DNA from: an uncultured Eubacteriales bacterium
GTDB lineage: Bacteria; Bacillota; Clostridia; Lachnospirales; CAG-274
Length of the DNA stretch: 8,970 bases
NCBI GenBank assembly: GCA_902495025.1
Contig: CABUWB010000058.1
Span: 1 to 8,970 of the forward strand
Direction of reading: 5' to 3'
A model generated the notes under the pieces. The model saw only the letters and a list, made by a program, of their open reading frames with translations. It did not search any database and had not been told where the DNA came from. Positions 6,629 to 8,970 of the stretch are shown one piece after another. Positions within the stretch are counted from its first letter, which is position 1; each line of letters opens with the position of its first letter. The position numbers and the translations under genes are program-made.

Positions 6629-7057
6629 TTACTTAAATATAAATAATTTGCTGAAAATATAATTTAATACCGTAATAACAAACTGTGCCGCAATTTTACA
6701 AAAGCTGTCGTTCCATTTAAGTACGGCGGTTGTAACATTCATCCACACAATTTCAAAGCCTAGGGATAATAGCCTTGCGCCCACAAAGGCGGTTATTTCC
6801 TTAATAAGTACTGCTGCCTCCATGGATTGGGACTGAAATACAAAAAGCTTGTTTGTAATAAAGGCAAAGGCAACTGCAAGTATCCAGCTTGCAACGGTTG
6901 CTATGTTGATAATAAGCGTTGTAGGCTCCTTTTTGTGTGAGAGCAGTCTTTTTACTACCTCGTAGGATACAATGCTTACTACCGTTGTACATACGCCAAA
7001 GAAGAGATAGCTTATTGTTTCCCTGTTGAAAACAGCCTTAAAAATAGTTTCAATCAT
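6629..7057 (-). CDS. GtrA/GtcA-family membrane protein, putative lipid-linked sugar flippase
   Basis: This is a 142-residue protein with four predicted membrane segments, in a GtrA-family arrangement: SYLFFGVCTTVVSIVSYEVV near the N-terminus, then NIATVASWILAVAFAFITNKLFVF, AFVGARLLSLGFEIVWM, and IAAQFVITVLNYIFSKLFIF at the end. The N-K-L-F-V-F and final S-K-L-F-I-F motifs are hallmarks of the family. GtrA proteins are thought to move undecaprenyl-phosphate-linked sugars across the membrane (GtcA in Listeria, YngA in Bacillus). An AGGGAG site 7 bases before the ATG overlaps the stop codon of the upstream glycosyltransferase, 12 bases away. It therefore appears to be made with its donor-forming enzyme (upstream) and its transferase (downstream). 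Confidence 0.88.
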   Translation of the reverse strand: MIETIFKAVFNRETISYLFFGVCTTVVSIVSYEVVKRLLSHKKEPTTLIINIATVASWILAVAFAFITNKLFVFQSQSMEAAVLIKEITAFVGARLLSLGFEIVWMNVTTAVLKWNDSFCKIAAQFVITVLNYIFSKLFIFK

Positions 7058-7069
7058 AGCCTCTCTCCC

Positions 7070-8020
7070 TTATTTGTAATCGTCCTTAGGCTCGTCCACG
7101 TTGGTCTGCCTTATGATATATACAGGTCTGTTTTTAACCTCCATATATATCTTTGCAACGTATTCGCCCAGAATACCGCAGGAGAGAATAATTATGCCGC
7201 CTATAAAAAGCAGAAGCGTTATTGTGGAGGCATAACCCGGCACGTCCTTGCCGAATATAAGCGTTTTTACTATAACGCCTATTAAGTAGATAAATGCCGA
7301 TGCCGATATGAAAGCGCCAAGGTATGAGGCAATTTTAAGCGGAAAGGTTGAGAAAGCCGTTATGCCGTCAATGGCATAGCTGAACAGCTTCCAGAAATTC
7401 CACTTGGTAACGCCTGCCGCCCTTTCCACATTTTCAAAGTCAATCCATTTGGTTTTAAAGCCGACCCAACTGAAAATACCCTTTGAAAAGCGCTGTACCT
7501 CGCTCATGGCAATAACGGCGTTGACCATTGGTCTGTTCATCATTCTGAAATCGCCTGCGCCGTCTGGCATATCAACCTCGGATATTTTGTTTACAAACCT
7601 GTAAAAGCACCTTGTAAGCATTGTACGCAGTGCAGGGTCGCCGTCACGTGTTGCCCTGTTAGCCGCACAGCAGTCGTAGCCCTCCTCCATTGCATCAAGC
7701 ATTTGAGGTATTAGCTTTGGCGGATGCTGCAAATCTGCGTCCATAATAACCACATAATCGCCCGTACTGTTTTTTAGTCCTGCATACATACCTGATTCCT
7801 TACCGAAATTGCGTGAGAAAGATATGTACTTGACGCATTTATATTTTTCTGCAAGCCCCTTTAGTAAATCAAGCGTGTTGTCACTGCTGCCGTCGTCAAC
7901 AAAAATAAAGCTGACCTCGTAATTGGTGAGGGTATCCGCTACCTTTTTTGTTTCCTCAAAAAACAGATTGACAACCTCGCCCTCGTTATAACAGGGGACT
8001 ATCAAATCAACCTTTTTCAT
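7070..8020 (-). CDS. GT2 glycosyltransferase forming polyprenyl-phosphate sugar (GtrB/CsbB/DPM1-like)
   Basis: This 316-residue enzyme is predicted to transfer a sugar from a nucleotide donor to undecaprenyl phosphate at the inner membrane face. The GT2 domain covers about residues 4-210: VDLIVPCYNEGE (4-15), VDDGSSD (41-47) with D42/D43 for nucleotide binding, the DAD motif D94-A-D96 in MDADLQHPP, then GAGDFRMM (D157) and RFSKG (177-181). RAAGVTKW (200-207) matches the conserved RxxGxSKW-like stretch. Two membrane helices follow (about 230-252 and 266-288), as in GtrB and CsbB. The ATG at 8020 is chosen over the in-frame ATG at 8053 because GGAGG sits 5 bases before it and the likely transcription start (about 8052) lies on the earlier codon. 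First gene of the operon; sugar specificity cannot be read from the sequence. Confidence 0.88.
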   Translation of the reverse strand: MKKVDLIVPCYNEGEVVNLFFEETKKVADTLTNYEVSFIFVDDGSSDNTLDLLKGLAEKYKCVKYISFSRNFGKESGMYAGLKNSTGDYVVIMDADLQHPPKLIPQMLDAMEEGYDCCAANRATRDGDPALRTMLTRCFYRFVNKISEVDMPDGAGDFRMMNRPMVNAVIAMSEVQRFSKGIFSWVGFKTKWIDFENVERAAGVTKWNFWKLFSYAIDGITAFSTFPLKIASYLGAFISASAFIYLIGVIVKTLIFGKDVPGYASTITLLLFIGGIIILSCGILGEYVAKIYMEVKNRPVYIIRQTNVDEPKDDYK

Positions 8021-8058
8021 AAGTTCCTCCATTTCGCTGTTATAAGCATACATTTTAT

Positions 8059-8087
8059 ATTTTACCGCAAAATTAACACAATATCAA
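8059..8087 (-). promoter_or_regulatory. Promoter of the glycosyltransferase-pectate lyase operon
   Basis: On the minus strand TTGATA (8087-8082) and TAAAAT (8064-8059) are spaced by exactly 17 bases. Predicted start is about 8052, giving a leader of about 32 nt to the ATG at 8020. No clear operator repeat is visible in the 144-base divergent region. Confidence 0.65.
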
Positions 8088-8130
8088 CAATTATTCATAA
8101 ATTTTTATACATTTTATTGATAAAACTGCG

Positions 8131-8157
8131 GATAATACTGTTTATAAGTGAAAGGAG
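8131..8157 (+). promoter_or_regulatory. Possible -10 box and ribosome binding site of the OPT transporter gene
   Basis: GATAAT at 8131-8136 is a reasonable -10 box but lacks a good -35 at the right distance. TTGATA at 8117 pairs only with boxes that would put the start inside the ribosome binding site. AAAGGAG at 8151-8157, 7 bases before the ATG, is a clear ribosome binding site. The promoter call is weak; the ribosome binding site is firm. Confidence 0.4.
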
Positions 8158-8164
8158 CTTTGAA

Positions 8165-8970
8165 ATGGATAATAAACACAATAAGGAGCTTACGCCTACG
8201 GCAATAATTACGGGCATAATACTTGCCTGTGTATTCAGCGGAGCAAATGCCTACCTTGGTTTAAGGGTGGGTATGACGGTTTCCGCTTCAATACCTGCGG
8301 CTGTTGTTTCTATGGGAATAATAAGGCTTATACTTAAAAGAAATTCCGTTACGGAAAATAATATTGTGCAGACTATAGGCTCTGCGGGTGAGTCGGTGGC
8401 GGCAGGCTCAATTTTTACAATACCTGCAATGTTTATGTGGGCTGCGGAGTGGGGAGAAAATCCGCCCTCGCTTTTTGAGATTTTTTTGATTGCGCTGTGC
8501 GGCGGTATGCTGGGCGTGCTTTTTATGGTGCCGCTAAGACGTGCGCTTATCGTAAAGGAAAAGGATACCCTGCCTTATCCCGAGGGTATGGCTTGCGCCG
8601 AGGTGCTGCTGGCAGGCGAGGAAAAGGGCAGCTCTGCAAAAACGGTGTTTAAGGGTATGGGACTTTCTGCCCTGTATAAATTTATTTCAGACGGAACGGG
8701 ACTTTTTCCCTCTGAGCTGCACGCAGAGCTGCCCTATTTCAAGGGTGCGGGCGTGGGTCTTTCGGCTTTGCCTGCACTTACGGGCGTGGGCTATATATGC
8801 GGCTTTAAAATATCCGCCTATATGTTTGCAGGCGGTATACTTGCATGGCTTGTAATTATGCCGCTTATATCCTTTTTTGGTGCTGATACAATTATTTCCC
8901 CTGCCGCTGCTCCTGCAGGCACGCTTACCTCAACACAGCTTTGGTCAACTTATATAAGGTATATCGGCGC
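8165..8970 (+). CDS. OPT-family oligopeptide transporter, N-terminal part (runs off the right edge)
   Basis: A frame open from the ATG at 8165 to the window end gives 268 codons. It begins MDNKHNKELTPTAIITGI and shows the N-terminal signature of bacterial OPT (oligopeptide transporter) proteins: SGANAYLGLRVGMTVSASIP in the first membrane segments, followed by NNIVQTIGSAGESVAAGSIF. Further segments include FLIALCGGMLGVLFMVPLRR, which leads into DTLPYPEGMACAEVLLAGEE, another family-typical stretch. Full-length members have about 600-700 residues and 12-16 membrane segments, so less than half is present. Members move small peptides or metal-chelator complexes into the cell by proton symport; the substrate here is unknown. 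It is transcribed divergently from the glycosyltransferase operon with 144 bases between the two ATGs. Confidence 0.9.
   Translation, partial: MDNKHNKELTPTAIITGIILACVFSGANAYLGLRVGMTVSASIPAAVVSMGIIRLILKRNSVTENNIVQTIGSAGESVAAGSIFTIPAMFMWAAEWGENPPSLFEIFLIALCGGMLGVLFMVPLRRALIVKEKDTLPYPEGMACAEVLLAGEEKGSSAKTVFKGMGLSALYKFISDGTGLFPSELHAELPYFKGAGVGLSALPALTGVGYICGFKISAYMFAGGILAWLVIMPLISFFGADTIISPAAAPAGTLTSTQLWSTYIRYIG

Noticed and set aside
8021..8053. Longer glycosyltransferase start at 8053
   Set aside because: The predicted transcription start falls on that codon and it has no ribosome binding site; the ATG at 8020 has GGAGG at proper spacing and begins the GT2 fold at once.
1..8970. CRISPR arrays, tRNA or rRNA genes, insertion sequences, attachment sites
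   Set aside because: I saw no spaced direct repeats of 25-40 bases, no tRNA cloverleaf or rRNA segment, no transposase or integrase and no terminal inverted repeats; the only tandem repeats are the Thr-linker codons.

Overview
The window looks like the chromosome of a fibre-degrading gut or rumen Firmicute close to Ruminococcus (Oscillospiraceae). The evidence is type I dockerins, secreted proteins with Thr/Glu-rich linkers, a family 9 pectate lyase, strong GGAGG-type ribosome binding sites and low to moderate G+C. The genus is inferred from this combination; there is no rRNA or other marker gene.

Layout, left to right. (1) 1-364, +: the C-terminal end of an unrecognised multi-pass membrane protein, closed by a hairpin terminator at 385-417. 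(2) About 473-1180, - strand: a small AT-rich unit. A TTGACA-N17-TAGAAT promoter reads into a 135-residue PBECR-like (phage barnase/EndoU/colicin/RelE-like) nuclease. A compact structured RNA of about 100 nt follows, then an intrinsic terminator. The RNA has a long closing helix, two hairpins whose loops are complementary over 6 bases, and a GAAA-capped hairpin; I could not assign it to a known family. (3) 1217-8087, - strand: one probable five-gene operon with gaps of only 12-31 nt, from a TTGATA-N17-TAAAAT promoter at 8059-8087 to a strong terminator at 1217-1250. In transcription order it encodes a GT2 polyprenyl-phosphate glycosyltransferase, a GtrA/GtcA-type membrane protein, a large YfhO-family membrane protein, a small secreted dockerin protein, and a secreted pectate lyase with an N-terminal dockerin. 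(4) 8165 to the right edge, +, divergent: the N-terminal 268 codons of an OPT-family oligopeptide transporter.

How the genes fit together. GT2 + GtrA + YfhO is the three-part layout known from Gram-positive lipoteichoic acid glycosylation (CsbB/YngA/YfhO in Bacillus, GtlA/GtcA/GtlB in Listeria): a sugar is loaded on undecaprenyl phosphate, flipped, then transferred outside the cell. Here the set is co-oriented and closely spaced with two secreted dockerin proteins, one with long Thr-rich linkers. This suggests either simple co-regulation of surface functions or, more speculatively, glycosylation of exported cellulosomal proteins. The most unusual items are the kissing-loop-like RNA, its linkage to the orphan nuclease, and the glycosylation-dockerin operon.
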